Shown here in pieces: positions 1 to 9,200 of a stretch of DNA of 64,000 nucleotides. The notes under the pieces were generated by a model. That model was not told the origin of the DNA. It did not search any database and saw only the letters and a program-made list of their open reading frames with translations. Both the position numbers and the translations under genes were made by a program. Location: positions 17,402 through 81,401 of the IMG/VR virus record IMGVR_UViG_3300036851_000218, one strand, 5' to 3'. Numbering within the stretch: position 1 is the stretch's first letter; each line of letters begins with the position of its first letter. The stretch comes from a virus.

Positions 1-314
1 TCACCGTTCTGGACGGCAAAGGCAACAAGATGATCCTGGGTGTCAATCCTAAAAAGGGCATGGTTGATGGTTCGGTTATGATTGAGGGGGGTGAACGCAC
101 GATGACACCCGAAGAGTATGTCGCCTATCTGAAAGACCAACAGATGTTCATTCAGGACGACATGAAAAATCGTATGATGGCTATGTATCTGGTTACTCGT
201 ACTGATGTTCCCGCAACTTTCGAACGACAGTTACCGGCTGGTGCAGCCGAAGGCGCTCAACTGCCTGCCACTACACCTGCGGATACAACGGCTGATTACG
301 ACAATCCGTTTTAA
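1..314 (+). CDS. C-terminal part of an SSB-like protein (partial)
   Basis: The reading frame is open from base 3 and the start lies outside the window. The visible 104 residues end in a low-complexity Pro/Ala/Thr stretch and then the acidic tip DYDNPF. That tip resembles the DDDIPF tip with which bacterial and phage single-stranded DNA-binding proteins recruit partners. Its place just ahead of primase, helicase and polymerase genes fits a replication role. The DNA-binding fold is not visible here, so identity rests on the tail and context only; another replication or recombination factor with an SSB-type tip is possible. Confidence 0.45.
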   Translation, partial: TVLDGKGNKMILGVNPKKGMVDGSVMIEGGERTMTPEEYVAYLKDQQMFIQDDMKNRMMAMYLVTRTDVPATFERQLPAGAAEGAQLPATTPADTTADYDNPF

Positions 315-322
315 TAATTAGA

Positions 323-349
323 GGGGGCGTAATTGCCCCCGTCTCTTTT
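323..349 (+). terminator. Rho-independent terminator
   Basis: A perfect 6-base GC stem (GGGGGC/GCCCCC, 323-328 and 335-340) with a 6-base loop is followed by GTCTCTTTT. It lies 8 bases after the stop of the SSB-like gene, so it probably ends or attenuates that transcript before the next gene. Confidence 0.7.
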
Positions 350-362
350 AATAGGAGGAGCT

Positions 363-665
363 ATGCTGCATGTAATAGCTTTACTCATATCTTTACGCAT
401 CCTATTTCGGTTTCATTTCCGCCGACTTACGGGGAATACATCTAGCTGGACTACAGCGGTGGTGGCTGACCAACTAAACGAACAGGCAGCTAAACTACAA
501 CATCATTCTCCTTATTCTACTATCCGGCGTTTAATATATTATTGGATCATATGGAACTCTCGCGTCGTTCACCCCACCCTTGAAGGTTGGAACACTGCAC
601 AGTGGGTGTTTTGGGCGAACAAATGGTATGCGGAGGTTAAAGCAAATAACAGGGTGGGTTTATGA
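363..665 (+). CDS. Small hypothetical protein with hydrophobic N-terminus
   Basis: 100 residues. The ATG at 363 follows a strong AGGAGG site at 353-358; an upstream in-frame TTG at 333 lies inside the terminator stem and is rejected. The first 15 residues are hydrophobic and are followed by a basic stretch, which could be a membrane anchor. The rest is rich in Trp and Tyr. No family is recognised. It overlaps the next gene by four bases (ATGA). Confidence 0.6.
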   Translation: MLHVIALLISLRILFRFHFRRLTGNTSSWTTAVVADQLNEQAAKLQHHSPYSTIRRLIYYWIIWNSRVVHPTLEGWNTAQWVFWANKWYAEVKANNRVGL

Positions 666-1156
666 TTACGATTAATACAATGTTGTCCGGCTCACCTTTA
701 CACGGGGCGGTGACGATAAACGTATTTGGTGACTTTTATGTAGATGATGAAATTAATTTTTACGCAAACTTAACAGGTTCTAATGTAACCTGGGTAGACA
801 GTGAAGTTTATACTGGCTGTGAACTGAGTTCTGATTTTAAATTTCGGGACGGTGAATGGCTGTTAGACGAACTTGGTATCTTTGTTCCATCCACTAACGA
901 CAGGGCGGCATGGAGTCGTCGGATCGACACCCAAGTTATCCGTGATGAGGATATATCAAAGCAAGATCAACGTATAGTCGAACACCTGCTTAAAAGTATC
1001 CGTTCAGCAGGAAGACCGGAAACCTTAAAAAAGTTACGAGATGGGGTTATCAAAGATCGCGTGGATGTTTACGCTAGCCGAATCATCACTCTCGAAAATG
1101 AAATATCAGCGTTAGCACGTAAGCTGACACGGTATCAGGATATGCTTCATGGTTAG
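662..1156 (+). CDS. Hypothetical protein with C-terminal helix
   Basis: 164 residues, starting inside the previous gene (ATGA overlap) after a GGGTGGG site. The N-terminal half looks like mixed strands. The last 60 residues (LENEISALARKL and neighbours) have heptad-like leucines and probably form a coiled coil. No known domain is recognised. It is translationally coupled on both sides, which suggests co-expression with the methyltransferase that follows. Confidence 0.65.
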   Translation: MITINTMLSGSPLHGAVTINVFGDFYVDDEINFYANLTGSNVTWVDSEVYTGCELSSDFKFRDGEWLLDELGIFVPSTNDRAAWSRRIDTQVIRDEDISKQDQRIVEHLLKSIRSAGRPETLKKLRDGVIKDRVDVYASRIITLENEISALARKLTRYQDMLHG

Positions 1157-1844
1157 TAATAATATTGCTCAAATAATCCACATACCAGGAGGTCGAGTTG
1201 CAGCCAATCCGTTTGATTTTTATGACACGCCCAGGCATTTCATATCGGCTGTTCTCGACATACTACCAAGCAGCTTCTCGCCAACGAAGATACTCGATCC
1301 AGGCGCGGGTGGCGGTGGATGGGGATACATGGCGCGTTATAAATGGCCTGCGTCACACATCGAAGGCATTGAAATCCGAGAAGATGTGGTTGCACCACCG
1401 ACGGGTATCTACGACGTTTGGCGCACGATGGATTTCCGCCAATACGTTCCTGATTCGTCGTTCGATCTCGTAGTCGGCAACCCGCCCTACAGTATCGTGG
1501 ACGGTAAGCGGGATAACCTACTTGCAGAAAAGTTTATACGGACTGGTTTAGAAGCGGTTCGGGAAAATGGATTGGTATTCTACCTGCTTAAGACGGTGTT
1601 TCTGGAAGGTTCGGGGCGTGGATTAGGTTTATTCACTGAGATGCCACCCAACTATATGTTCCAGTCTATCAGCCGTATCCCGTTCCGTCCTGACTTGGGT
1701 AACAAAACAAATGCGGTTGCCTACTGCATGATGCTGTGGCAAAAGGGCAACGTAGCGTCGGAAACAAAAATTAGATGGTTTGATTGGCGGTTGGGTGGTA
1801 AGCTAGAGTATGTACGGGACTACCCTGCCTTAGAATTAAAGTAG
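1149..1844 (+). CDS. SAM-dependent DNA methyltransferase (NPPY type)
   Basis: 231 residues. A SAM-binding motif I is visible at about 48-59 (ILDPGAGGGGWG) and the catalytic motif IV NPPY at 111-114. That combination is characteristic of amino-methyltransferases acting on adenine N6 or cytosine N4. No target-recognition domain is obvious and no restriction endonuclease lies nearby, so this is probably a solitary phage methylase protecting DNA from host restriction. It overlaps the upstream gene by 8 bases. The base specificity cannot be read from the sequence. A methyltransferase of another substrate class sharing NPPY is less likely in this replication operon. Confidence 0.82.
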   Translation: MVSNNIAQIIHIPGGRVAANPFDFYDTPRHFISAVLDILPSSFSPTKILDPGAGGGGWGYMARYKWPASHIEGIEIREDVVAPPTGIYDVWRTMDFRQYVPDSSFDLVVGNPPYSIVDGKRDNLLAEKFIRTGLEAVRENGLVFYLLKTVFLEGSGRGLGLFTEMPPNYMFQSISRIPFRPDLGNKTNAVAYCMMLWQKGNVASETKIRWFDWRLGGKLEYVRDYPALELK

Positions 1845-1850
1845 ATTTAT

Positions 1851-4800
1851 ATGACAAAAATTGGAAATGTCACTGAACTGCTGACATTATGGCCTGATGA
1901 AGTAGTACCTAAAAGGGCAAGAGACGAAGTACACGTTCCTTGCCCTTTCTGCCCTGTTGTAGATCAATCTGATACGTATTATAAAAATGGTGTATCTTTC
2001 GTTGGTGACGACAGGTTTAAAATTTTCTCTGATGGACATGCGTGGTGCAATGTATGCGGTAGGGAAGGACGAGGCCATAATGGTGTTTATTTATTACCTG
2101 AGATAGCCCAACGTCTTGTTTTTGATGTAGCTGCACAATTTGATATTACACCGCTAGAACGAATTGTTGTACCTTTATCCACCATTGGCGAATTTGATCT
2201 GACACTGGCACATGCGTTGGTGCATCGAGATTACTGGTACAAGTTCGGATGGGATGATGTAACGATTGACTACTTCCGCTTGGGTTATTATGAGATGTAC
2301 CACGTGGATGGTCCGGTTCATGTTATCCCGATGGAAGTCAGAACTGATGAGGATGGTTCGGAAGTTAAATGGTTTCTGGAAGGCCGCAACCCCGATCCAC
2401 AGGAGGGTCAAGCCAAGACTAAGCGATTACGCGGATCAAGCCGTAATTATTTCTGGCACATTAACACCGACCCATCTGATAGGATGGTAGTGCTGGTAGA
2501 AGGTGCGAAGGATGCTGTAAGCGCCTATCATCTAGGTTATAAGAACATCGTAGCTAACCTGGGAACAGGCACATGGACGATGCGTAAGACGGCTTTCCTG
2601 AAACGTTTTGGCTATCAGAAATTTATCATCTTTGGGGATAACGATCCGGCGGGACAGGATTTCAGTCTTAAAGGTTATATATGGGCTGACAGATTGGGGC
2701 TTGACACCCAGGTAATTAAGTGGACAGACGACAAACGTGAGAACTACGACCTTACCAATTTACTGGAAGAAAACGGGGTAGAACAAACCCGCTTATACAT
2801 ACAGGATAACCTATATAAACCAAATATATCCCAAGAAGTAACCGCATCCAAACCTGTATTCATCCAAGACTTCCGTGAGGTTGACCCGTTTTACGAGCCT
2901 GAAAAATTAAATCTTATTACGTTAGACGACATTCGTGGTGATGGCGACCTGTCAATGCGCTCCGCTATCCGCCGCTACATAACATCTTATTCATCCCGCA
3001 AACGTAGAGGGCATGGCATCCTGCTGCTGTTAAACGCACCACCTGGGTCGGGTAAAACCCATGTCATGGTAGAGACTGCCGAGCAAGCTGCGTTAGAATC
3101 AATGCGCCGTAAGGCCGAAGAATGGCAAAAACTCACTGAGGATTATAATGACGCACTTAAAGCAATCGACTTGGCAGACGATCCAGAAGAGAAGGATGTT
3201 AACCGCAAGGTTTCAGAAAATATTAAGAGACGCATCGAAGCGTTCTCCCAGGCCGCTGTACTCTGGTCAACTCAATACAAATCGGGATTTGATAACTCGG
3301 TGGATGTCCCTATAGACCACGAATTGTGGTTCGAATTTGAAGCCCGTAACATTAACAACTGTGCTAACTACGAAGTTGCCACAACGTTAGGACAATTTAA
3401 TCACAATGTCGGGGCATATTGTGCCGTTGCTTGCCCTATGCGGGATGCTTGTAAGAAGCGGGGCTACTTAGCCCAGGACACCGAACGTCGCAGCAAGCCG
3501 ATTACGGTGGTACGACACCAGCATTTACGTGACAGTAATATGCTATCAGATTATACTGATCTGGTGTTGATCGATGAGTCGCCACTTGGTATTATCGACA
3601 CACCGATGTACTTTGAACCAGGGGATTTCCGTCCCCACATCTCCGGTTGGGAGATGGAAGTGGCGGATGGCGAAATGGTACACGCAATTAACCTGTTTGA
3701 AAAGGCGCTGCGTTCTGCTATCCAATCCAATTCTGGTGAGCCGCAGCAGTTTGAAAACAAGCTACCTAATGAACGCTACATGATTAGTGGTTCGAAGTTC
3801 CTGGCGCTGATTGATAGCAATCTGAAAGCCAGCAGCAGCGGGGCATTCGATCTGACACGGGTGGCGACTAAAATTGATCCGAAAATTCTGCATGATATTT
3901 ATCAGCCGAGTTTTCTGAATGGTAACATCAATGCTATCCAGCGCCGTTGTATGCCGTTTGTGTTTGATGCCATCCTGAAAGAGTTCGAACATTATAAAGT
4001 CGATCCAGATAATGAATTCCCTTCCGCGCTGCATCTGGTGGCAGGTGTGCTGGAAGTGTACGAGAATGACTCACTTAAGATCAACGCTTCAACGCCTGTG
4101 ATGGTAGCCGATGCAACCGCCGATATGCCTGAACTGTATGCAGGCGCATTCAACCGTGAACTGGACATCTATGCGCCAAAGGTTCGGAATGACAACGCCC
4201 ACATTGTTGTGGTGACAGGTAGTGATTGGACACGGGGAGAATTGGAACGCAAGATGGGCAGGCAGATACGGGATCGTGCCAACCGTAAGGCTGAATTTGT
4301 TCAGAATATGGCAGGTGAGAAATTCTACCTGCATGATATACCTACCAATCCTAATTTATACGATAATAATAGTCTACTAAAGGATTACGCAGATGCTATA
4401 TATTCCCTGGTCGAACATCATTCGTCTGTACTCGTTGTCATCCATAAAAAAGTGCGTGATATTCTTGAAGATGTGTTCCGGTATAAATATCCTGCGGCTA
4501 ATGCTAAAATATCCTGGGGACATTACGGTGCGCTTCGCGGGACTAACCAGTATAAAAGTTGTGATGCAGTGGTCTTACTTGGAGTCTCAAGAATTCCTTA
4601 TGATGTGGTATGGCGAAAAGTACAAGCCTGGGCAAGTCTACTTCAAATTGACACGCCTATTAAGTATCAGTTCGTTTACAAACCCAGGCCGTATCACGGT
4701 CAATATACAGGTCACTCATTCCGAACATTCGAACATCCATTTGCCCAACGCTATGTAGACATGGTGGAAGAGGGCGAAATGATCCAGTCGATGGAACGTA

Positions 4801-5096
4801 TTCGCCCTCATGCAACCACCGATGAGAAACACATTTATATCTTTGCCAGCCGTCCAGTAGGCCAGCATGTGACCACTGTGACGACTAAGACCCAGGTGCT
4901 TAATCTGTTCCGCAGTGACAGCAGCTTGAACCGTGTTAAAGACTATATGAGCAGCTATTATACTGAGTGTGGTAAGTTCCCAACCAAGCGTGAAGTAATG
5001 ACCGCATTAAAGTGCGGCTACGAAACCTACAAAGAAGCTCGATCCTTGACAGAAAATGAATTAGGGATTAGAATAGTCAGACAACGAAGACGATAA
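1851..5096 (+). CDS. Primase-helicase fusion with TOPRIM and SF2 helicase domains
   Basis: 1081 residues. The N-terminus has a zinc-ribbon with Cys31, Cys34, Cys66 and Cys69, like phage primases. A TOPRIM-type domain follows at about 210-275 (VLVEGAKDA, then FGDNDPAGQ). A helicase begins with a Walker A motif near 397-403 (APPGSGKT) and has a Walker B-like LVLIDES near 572-578. Between these lie four cysteines (about 504, 524, 528, 534) placed where DinG/XPD-like helicases hold an iron-sulphur cluster. The C-terminal region has GHYGALRGTNQY and VVLLG, resembling the last motifs of plasmid and phage SF2 helicases. It probably primes and unwinds DNA at the fork beside the family A polymerase. 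The domain calls are inferred from motifs; the metal cluster is the least certain. Confidence 0.8.
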   Translation: MTKIGNVTELLTLWPDEVVPKRARDEVHVPCPFCPVVDQSDTYYKNGVSFVGDDRFKIFSDGHAWCNVCGREGRGHNGVYLLPEIAQRLVFDVAAQFDITPLERIVVPLSTIGEFDLTLAHALVHRDYWYKFGWDDVTIDYFRLGYYEMYHVDGPVHVIPMEVRTDEDGSEVKWFLEGRNPDPQEGQAKTKRLRGSSRNYFWHINTDPSDRMVVLVEGAKDAVSAYHLGYKNIVANLGTGTWTMRKTAFLKRFGYQKFIIFGDNDPAGQDFSLKGYIWADRLGLDTQVIKWTDDKRENYDLTNLLEENGVEQTRLYIQDNLYKPNISQEVTASKPVFIQDFREVDPFYEPEKLNLITLDDIRGDGDLSMRSAIRRYITSYSSRKRRGHGILLLLNAPPGSGKTHVMVETAEQAALESMRRKAEEWQKLTEDYNDALKAIDLADDPEEKDVNRKVSENIKRRIEAFSQAAVLWSTQYKSGFDNSVDVPIDHELWFEFEARNINNCANYEVATTLGQFNHNVGAYCAVACPMRDACKKRGYLAQDTERRSKPITVVRHQHLRDSNMLSDYTDLVLIDESPLGIIDTPMYFEPGDFRPHISGWEMEVADGEMVHAINLFEKALRSAIQSNSGEPQQFENKLPNERYMISGSKFLALIDSNLKASSSGAFDLTRVATKIDPKILHDIYQPSFLNGNINAIQRRCMPFVFDAILKEFEHYKVDPDNEFPSALHLVAGVLEVYENDSLKINASTPVMVADATADMPELYAGAFNRELDIYAPKVRNDNAHIVVVTGSDWTRGELERKMGRQIRDRANRKAEFVQNMAGEKFYLHDIPTNPNLYDNNSLLKDYADAIYSLVEHHSSVLVVIHKKVRDILEDVFRYKYPAANAKISWGHYGALRGTNQYKSCDAVVLLGVSRIPYDVVWRKVQAWASLLQIDTPIKYQFVYKPRPYHGQYTGHSFRTFEHPFAQRYVDMVEEGEMIQSMERIRPHATTDEKHIYIFASRPVGQHVTTVTTKTQVLNLFRSDSSLNRVKDYMSSYYTECGKFPTKREVMTALKCGYETYKEARSLTENELGIRIVRQRRR

Positions 5097-5105
5097 GGAG
5101 TTATC

Positions 5106-5375
5106 ATGTTAGTCGATCTAAAATATCAATACAATGTTTATGTGTTCTCTGAATACGACGTTGACCACGAAAATCTTGAAGCCTTTATGCAGTGTTTAGA
5201 TTATGACTCAGTTGAAGATTTCGTCAGCCGAGAAGTCCGTCCGTTTTCCCAGGTGCATATCGTTAATCCAGTAAAATTCCCTGATTTCAAGATTGAGAAA
5301 ATACACGACACGCCACCTACCCATATGCAGTATCCATTATTCAACGGATTTCCAATCGTTTACCTCTATAATTAA
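5106..5375 (+). CDS. Small hypothetical protein
   Basis: 89 residues behind a strong AAGGAG site (5096-5101). The sequence is acidic and aromatic, with no recognisable motif, signal peptide or membrane segment. It lies between the primase-helicase and the ClpP-like gene with gaps of 9 and 8 bases, so it belongs to the same operon. Confidence 0.65.
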   Translation: MLVDLKYQYNVYVFSEYDVDHENLEAFMQCLDYDSVEDFVSREVRPFSQVHIVNPVKFPDFKIEKIHDTPPTHMQYPLFNGFPIVYLYN

Positions 5376-5383
5376 GGACTATA

Positions 5384-5977
5384 ATGTTACCGCCACTCAA
5401 TTCTAGCAAGCAGGATTTGTTCGAAGCAATAGATGGGTTCAGTGATAACGCTAATGTCCTTCGCGTTGGTAGACATATTTACTTCTACGCTGATGTGGAT
5501 ACTGACACCGCTTTAGAGTTAACCAAGTTGTTGCGGGAAGTAGATGGCGAAGTTGAGTGGGATAAAACAGCAGGGGCTTTAAAGCCCATAATCCTACACA
5601 TTCAGTCAAACGGTGGCTACCTATCATCCGCCCTGGCTATAGCTGACATCATTGAGTCCCTTGACACCGCCGTTGTATCAGTCATTGAAGGGTGGGCAGC
5701 TAGTGCATCTACGATCATATCGACAGCCTGCGACAGTCGTAAAATCACCCGCAACTCAATCATGCTCATACATCAGTTCAGTGGATCGTTTTGGGGTACA
5801 TATGAGCAGTTTAAAGACAACCAGAAATTACATGAAATTCAGATTGAGCAATTACGAAACTTTTATAGAGATCACTGTAAACTTGGAAAGAAAAAAATCA
5901 CTGAGATGCTCAAACATGATTACTGGATGAGCAGCAAAGAATCATTAGAACATGGATTTGTAGATGAGGTTGTATAA
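5384..5977 (+). CDS. ClpP-like serine peptidase
   Basis: 197 residues, the usual length of ClpP. The catalytic triad can be placed: Ser107 in GWAASAS, His130 in MLIHQF, and Asp179 in HDYWMSS, followed by the typical ClpP end EHGFVDEV. HIQSNGG at 72-78 matches the substrate-strand/oxyanion region. No Clp ATPase is encoded nearby, so it would act alone or with host ClpX or ClpA. Phage ClpP-like enzymes are often prohead proteases, but this one lies among replication genes and a separate prohead protease exists at 44148-45131. A role in remodelling host or phage proteins early in infection is therefore more likely. This is inference. Confidence 0.85.
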   Translation: MLPPLNSSKQDLFEAIDGFSDNANVLRVGRHIYFYADVDTDTALELTKLLREVDGEVEWDKTAGALKPIILHIQSNGGYLSSALAIADIIESLDTAVVSVIEGWAASASTIISTACDSRKITRNSIMLIHQFSGSFWGTYEQFKDNQKLHEIQIEQLRNFYRDHCKLGKKKITEMLKHDYWMSSKESLEHGFVDEVV

Positions 5978-6234
5978 TGGACAATGAATTCAGAATCACA
6001 ATCGATGTCGGTACAACCGAAGAGGGATTAGTTAAAATTCTGCTAGAGATGTTAAACTTAGTATCACATGAATATATAGATGCTGACGTATATTTTAGTT
6101 GGGCGGGAGATTGGACTGGTAATTTCATAGGAAGTTTTGATTTTATCCACTCAGGCTCAGTTAGAGAGGAAGCCGACGACATACTAAAAACTGCTGATAA
6201 GTGGTTAACAACTAAGTTGTTGGGGGTAACATGA
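5977..6234 (+). CDS. Small acidic hypothetical protein
   Basis: 85 residues. Its ATG overlaps the stop of the ClpP-like gene (TAATG), so it is translationally coupled to it. It is acidic, with no family signature. Coupling suggests it may work with the peptidase, but nothing in the sequence proves that. Confidence 0.6.
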   Translation: MDNEFRITIDVGTTEEGLVKILLEMLNLVSHEYIDADVYFSWAGDWTGNFIGSFDFIHSGSVREEADDILKTADKWLTTKLLGVT

Positions 6235-6458
6235 AACGTTACGTTGTTCGCTGGTTTAAGAATGGTAAATTAGCTGGCATATTGGGTACAGACGATAAAG
6301 ATGAAGCCCTAAAAGTTGCCGAAGTATACGCCAGTACCCCAGGAGCATCCAGCCTTGTACTTGACAATGTTGAACATAAAGACATAGCCGAATATTGGTA
6401 TGGAAGAGAACCCAATGAAAACATTTCAGAAAGAAAAGTTGGAGATACAGACGTATAA
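6231..6458 (+). CDS. Small hypothetical protein
   Basis: 75 residues, overlapping the previous gene by ATGA. It starts with a short strand-rich region (KRYVVRWFKNGKLAG). No domain is recognised. Its end overlaps a small membrane-protein frame that begins at 6415. Confidence 0.6.
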   Translation: MKRYVVRWFKNGKLAGILGTDDKDEALKVAEVYASTPGASSLVLDNVEHKDIAEYWYGREPNENISERKVGDTDV

Positions 6459-6516
6459 AGTAATAGGATTTGTTATCGTCCTTGTAGTATATTTTCTTAT
6501 TAAATTCTATCGATAG
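6415..6516 (+). CDS. 33-residue single-pass membrane protein
   Basis: An ATG at 6415 follows GGAAGAGA and opens a 33-codon frame: a charged N-terminus, one hydrophobic stretch (VIGFVIVLVVYFLIKF) and a stop at 6514-6516. It fills the gap before the helicase gene and overlaps the preceding gene by 44 bases. The clear membrane helix and good spacing to the ribosome site make it a believable small gene, though no family is known. Confidence 0.5.
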   Translation: MKTFQKEKLEIQTYKVIGFVIVLVVYFLIKFYR

Positions 6517-6524
6517 GCGGTAAC

Positions 6525-8483
6525 ATGCCAGTTACATTGCGGGACTACCAAGCGGACACGCTTGATGCTATTCAATTTCAGTGGCAGCGGGGCTACCATT
6601 CAACACTGGCAGAACTCTTCACCAGCGCGGGTAAGACGGTTATCTTTGTTGAATATGTCAAGCGCCACATTAATCTAACCGACAAGCGGGTGTTGGTAAT
6701 GACACCCGCCCATTTGATCTTACAGACCAAGTTACGTTTCTTGCAATTCTATGCTGAGTTTGAGGGCTACACTAACACAGGCATCACTCAACGCCCGACA
6801 TTAGGTGTTGAGATGGCAGAGTTTACAGAACCGCAAGCCCGTTTAGTAATTGGTTCTGTGCCGACAGTGATTGATCGTGTACCAAGTGATTTTGAACTCA
6901 TCACGCCGCAGGATTTAACTGTGTTGCCGGATGGCGGCATCGTTAAAAGTGCAACCAGTAAGCGCAAGGTTCTTATATCCAGGCGAGTAGATGAAATTCT
7001 TCGTTACGGCATGATCGATGAAATCATCTTTGATGAAGCCCATCACGCCGTTGCTCCTGGCGGTTTCTTGCTCATCAATCGGTTGTGGGACATCTGCCGC
7101 GCATTAGACAGACCACTGACCCGACTGATTGGCTTCACTGCTACTGCTTTCCGTGATGACGGAGTAGCATTGTCGAACCTTTTCCAGACAATCTGCATAC
7201 GCCGCAATCAGAAGTGGGCAGAAACACACGGTTTTGTCGCACCGCTGAAAGACCCAATCCGTGTTCATGCACAGATACCGATGGGTAAAGAGGACATCTT
7301 AAAGACCGACAATTGGGCTACCAGCATTGTACAGGCGTGGCAGGAGAAAGGTGAGAACCGACCAACCTTCGCTTACCTGCCCAACGTAGCTGCATCCAGG
7401 GCATTGAATGATGCTTTTCGTGATGCAGGTATAGCCAGCGCCCATGTAGACAGTAACACCACAATCGATATTGATGGCAGCGTACATGACAAAGATTACC
7501 GCGACAACATCTTAAATAAAGTTGTCAAGGGTGAATGTAAAATTGTTAATAATTACGGCGTGTTCCTGGAAGGCACAGATTGCCCACCCGTATCGTGTAT
7601 GATATGGGCGCGAGAAACTGATAACGTCGTCCTGACAACCCAAGCAATCGGTAGAATCATTCGTCTATTTGACGGTAACGACTATCTGCCAGCCAAGCAG
7701 GATGCCCTCATTATCGATGTGACAGCGGGTGACTTAACAGTGTTAACCGCAGGTACATTAGCTGGCTACCGCATCGATCCACTCACAGGTTTGTACCAAC
7801 GGGTGGAAGACGATGAGGCCGAAGTAGAAACACTGGTAGATGGACGCGATATACGGGACACTCAGAAGGGTGTCATAACTTCTTCGGGTTTGATCTACTC
7901 GATTGGCAAACTGATCCGAAAATCGGGTAGTGACTGGTATCATGATGAACGCTTTGATGTTTTATCATTAGGAGTATCTGATAATGAGACACTTATTATT
8001 GTACCTCCCTTTTACACCCTTGCTACCCTTCTCGGTCAGGTACTTTCTGCCATTGAGGAATCACTCGAAACTTCATTCTCGCAAGAAAAGTATAAAGAGT
8101 ATGCCAATGTTGACTTCGCCAAACAAATGTTTGAGAATTACACATTATGGCACTATAAGAAAGGTGAAACCCCGAAAGAATTTGTACACAAAGATGTTTC
8201 CCTTGACCGACTGATGGACTTTGCTGTACCCTATATGAACGACGTAACCGATCTGCGTCAATCGTATGTCAGTAAATCGAGTAGCTGGAAACGCAAACCA
8301 ATGTCAGATGCACAAAAGAAATTCTTGACAAACCTGTGCAACCGACATAGAATGGAAATTGACAGTCATTGGACACAAGGAGATGCCAGCCAGATTATTT
8401 CTCACCTGTTGTCTTTTAATGAAAATGTTCGACTCCGTATCGGTCAGATTTATAAATCTATGCAAAGGTACATAAATGGATAG
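6525..8483 (+). CDS. DEAH-box superfamily 2 helicase
   Basis: 652 residues. The Q-like region LRDYQADTLDAI is followed by Walker A TSAGKT at about 33-38, FDEAHHA near 170, motif III GFTATAFR near 204 and motif VI QAIGRIIRLF near 374. These are the ordered motifs of the UvsW/type III restriction-like SF2 helicases. The C-terminal 200 residues have no recognised domain and may bind DNA. Likely jobs are recombination-dependent replication, fork remodelling or D-loop processing. It is coupled to the Dam-like gene, with 6 bases between them. Confidence 0.88.
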   Translation: MPVTLRDYQADTLDAIQFQWQRGYHSTLAELFTSAGKTVIFVEYVKRHINLTDKRVLVMTPAHLILQTKLRFLQFYAEFEGYTNTGITQRPTLGVEMAEFTEPQARLVIGSVPTVIDRVPSDFELITPQDLTVLPDGGIVKSATSKRKVLISRRVDEILRYGMIDEIIFDEAHHAVAPGGFLLINRLWDICRALDRPLTRLIGFTATAFRDDGVALSNLFQTICIRRNQKWAETHGFVAPLKDPIRVHAQIPMGKEDILKTDNWATSIVQAWQEKGENRPTFAYLPNVAASRALNDAFRDAGIASAHVDSNTTIDIDGSVHDKDYRDNILNKVVKGECKIVNNYGVFLEGTDCPPVSCMIWARETDNVVLTTQAIGRIIRLFDGNDYLPAKQDALIIDVTAGDLTVLTAGTLAGYRIDPLTGLYQRVEDDEAEVETLVDGRDIRDTQKGVITSSGLIYSIGKLIRKSGSDWYHDERFDVLSLGVSDNETLIIVPPFYTLATLLGQVLSAIEESLETSFSQEKYKEYANVDFAKQMFENYTLWHYKKGETPKEFVHKDVSLDRLMDFAVPYMNDVTDLRQSYVSKSSSWKRKPMSDAQKKFLTNLCNRHRMEIDSHWTQGDASQIISHLLSFNENVRLRIGQIYKSMQRYING

Positions 8484-8489
8484 GATAAT

Positions 8490-9200
8490 ATGAGGTATCT
8501 CGGCGGAAAAAGTCGTTTATCTGGTAGGATTGTGGAACAGCTTGAAAAGCTACGACATCCTAACCAGATATATTTTGAACCCTTTGTAGGCTCGGCGGCT
8601 GTCGTATCTAAAATGGGCGGAATCAGGATAGCTTCGGATATCAATTCAGACTTAATTAGTTTATGGAGAGCCAATCAGACGGGCTATGAATTTCCTGAAT
8701 GCGTAACTAAAGACGAGTACGACAAAGTTAGGAGCAACCCCTCCGTGTTGGACGATACACCCCATCTACGGGCGTTTTACGGAATCTGTTGTTCATTCGG
8801 GGGTAAGTGGTTCGGCGGGTACGCACAAGGGGGCGGGAGGAATTTTGCAGACGAAGCCAAACGCGGTTTGCAGAGAATTAAAACTGAGATTCAAGATGTG
8901 GCGTTCTTATCTAAGGCTTATGATGCGTTCGCACCAAAAGGGATGCTTATCTACTGCGACCCGCCTTATGCCAACACAACTAAATATGATTTTGCGAAAG
9001 ACTTTGACACTTGCAAGTTCTGGAAAACCATGTTAGAGTGGTCAAAAGATAACGTCGTGGTTGTGTCAGAGTACACCTGCCCATTACCCGATACGGAGGT
9101 GCTGGCGGAGTGGGAGACTAAAACGACTGTTTCAAAGAGTCTAAACCTAAATAGCCACCGGATAGATAAACTATTCTTAATAAGGTACATCAATGATTAA
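8490..9200 (+). CDS. dam: Dam-like N6-adenine DNA methyltransferase (D12 class)
   Basis: 236 residues. The N-terminal RYLGGKSRL and FEPFVGSAAV at about 29-38 form the SAM site, and DPPY at 157-160 is the catalytic motif. The order matches the D12/Dam family, in which the target is adenine N6, often in GATC. No cognate endonuclease is present, so it is an orphan methylase. Together with the NPPY methylase and the Mom-like protein it gives this phage three probable DNA modification enzymes. The recognition sequence is unknown. Confidence 0.9.
   Translation: MRYLGGKSRLSGRIVEQLEKLRHPNQIYFEPFVGSAAVVSKMGGIRIASDINSDLISLWRANQTGYEFPECVTKDEYDKVRSNPSVLDDTPHLRAFYGICCSFGGKWFGGYAQGGGRNFADEAKRGLQRIKTEIQDVAFLSKAYDAFAPKGMLIYCDPPYANTTKYDFAKDFDTCKFWKTMLEWSKDNVVVVSEYTCPLPDTEVLAEWETKTTVSKSLNLNSHRIDKLFLIRYIND

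Noticed and set aside
333-362. Earlier TTG start for the gene at 363
   Set aside because: The TTG lies in the stem of a terminator and has no ribosome site, while the ATG at 363 follows AGGAGG.
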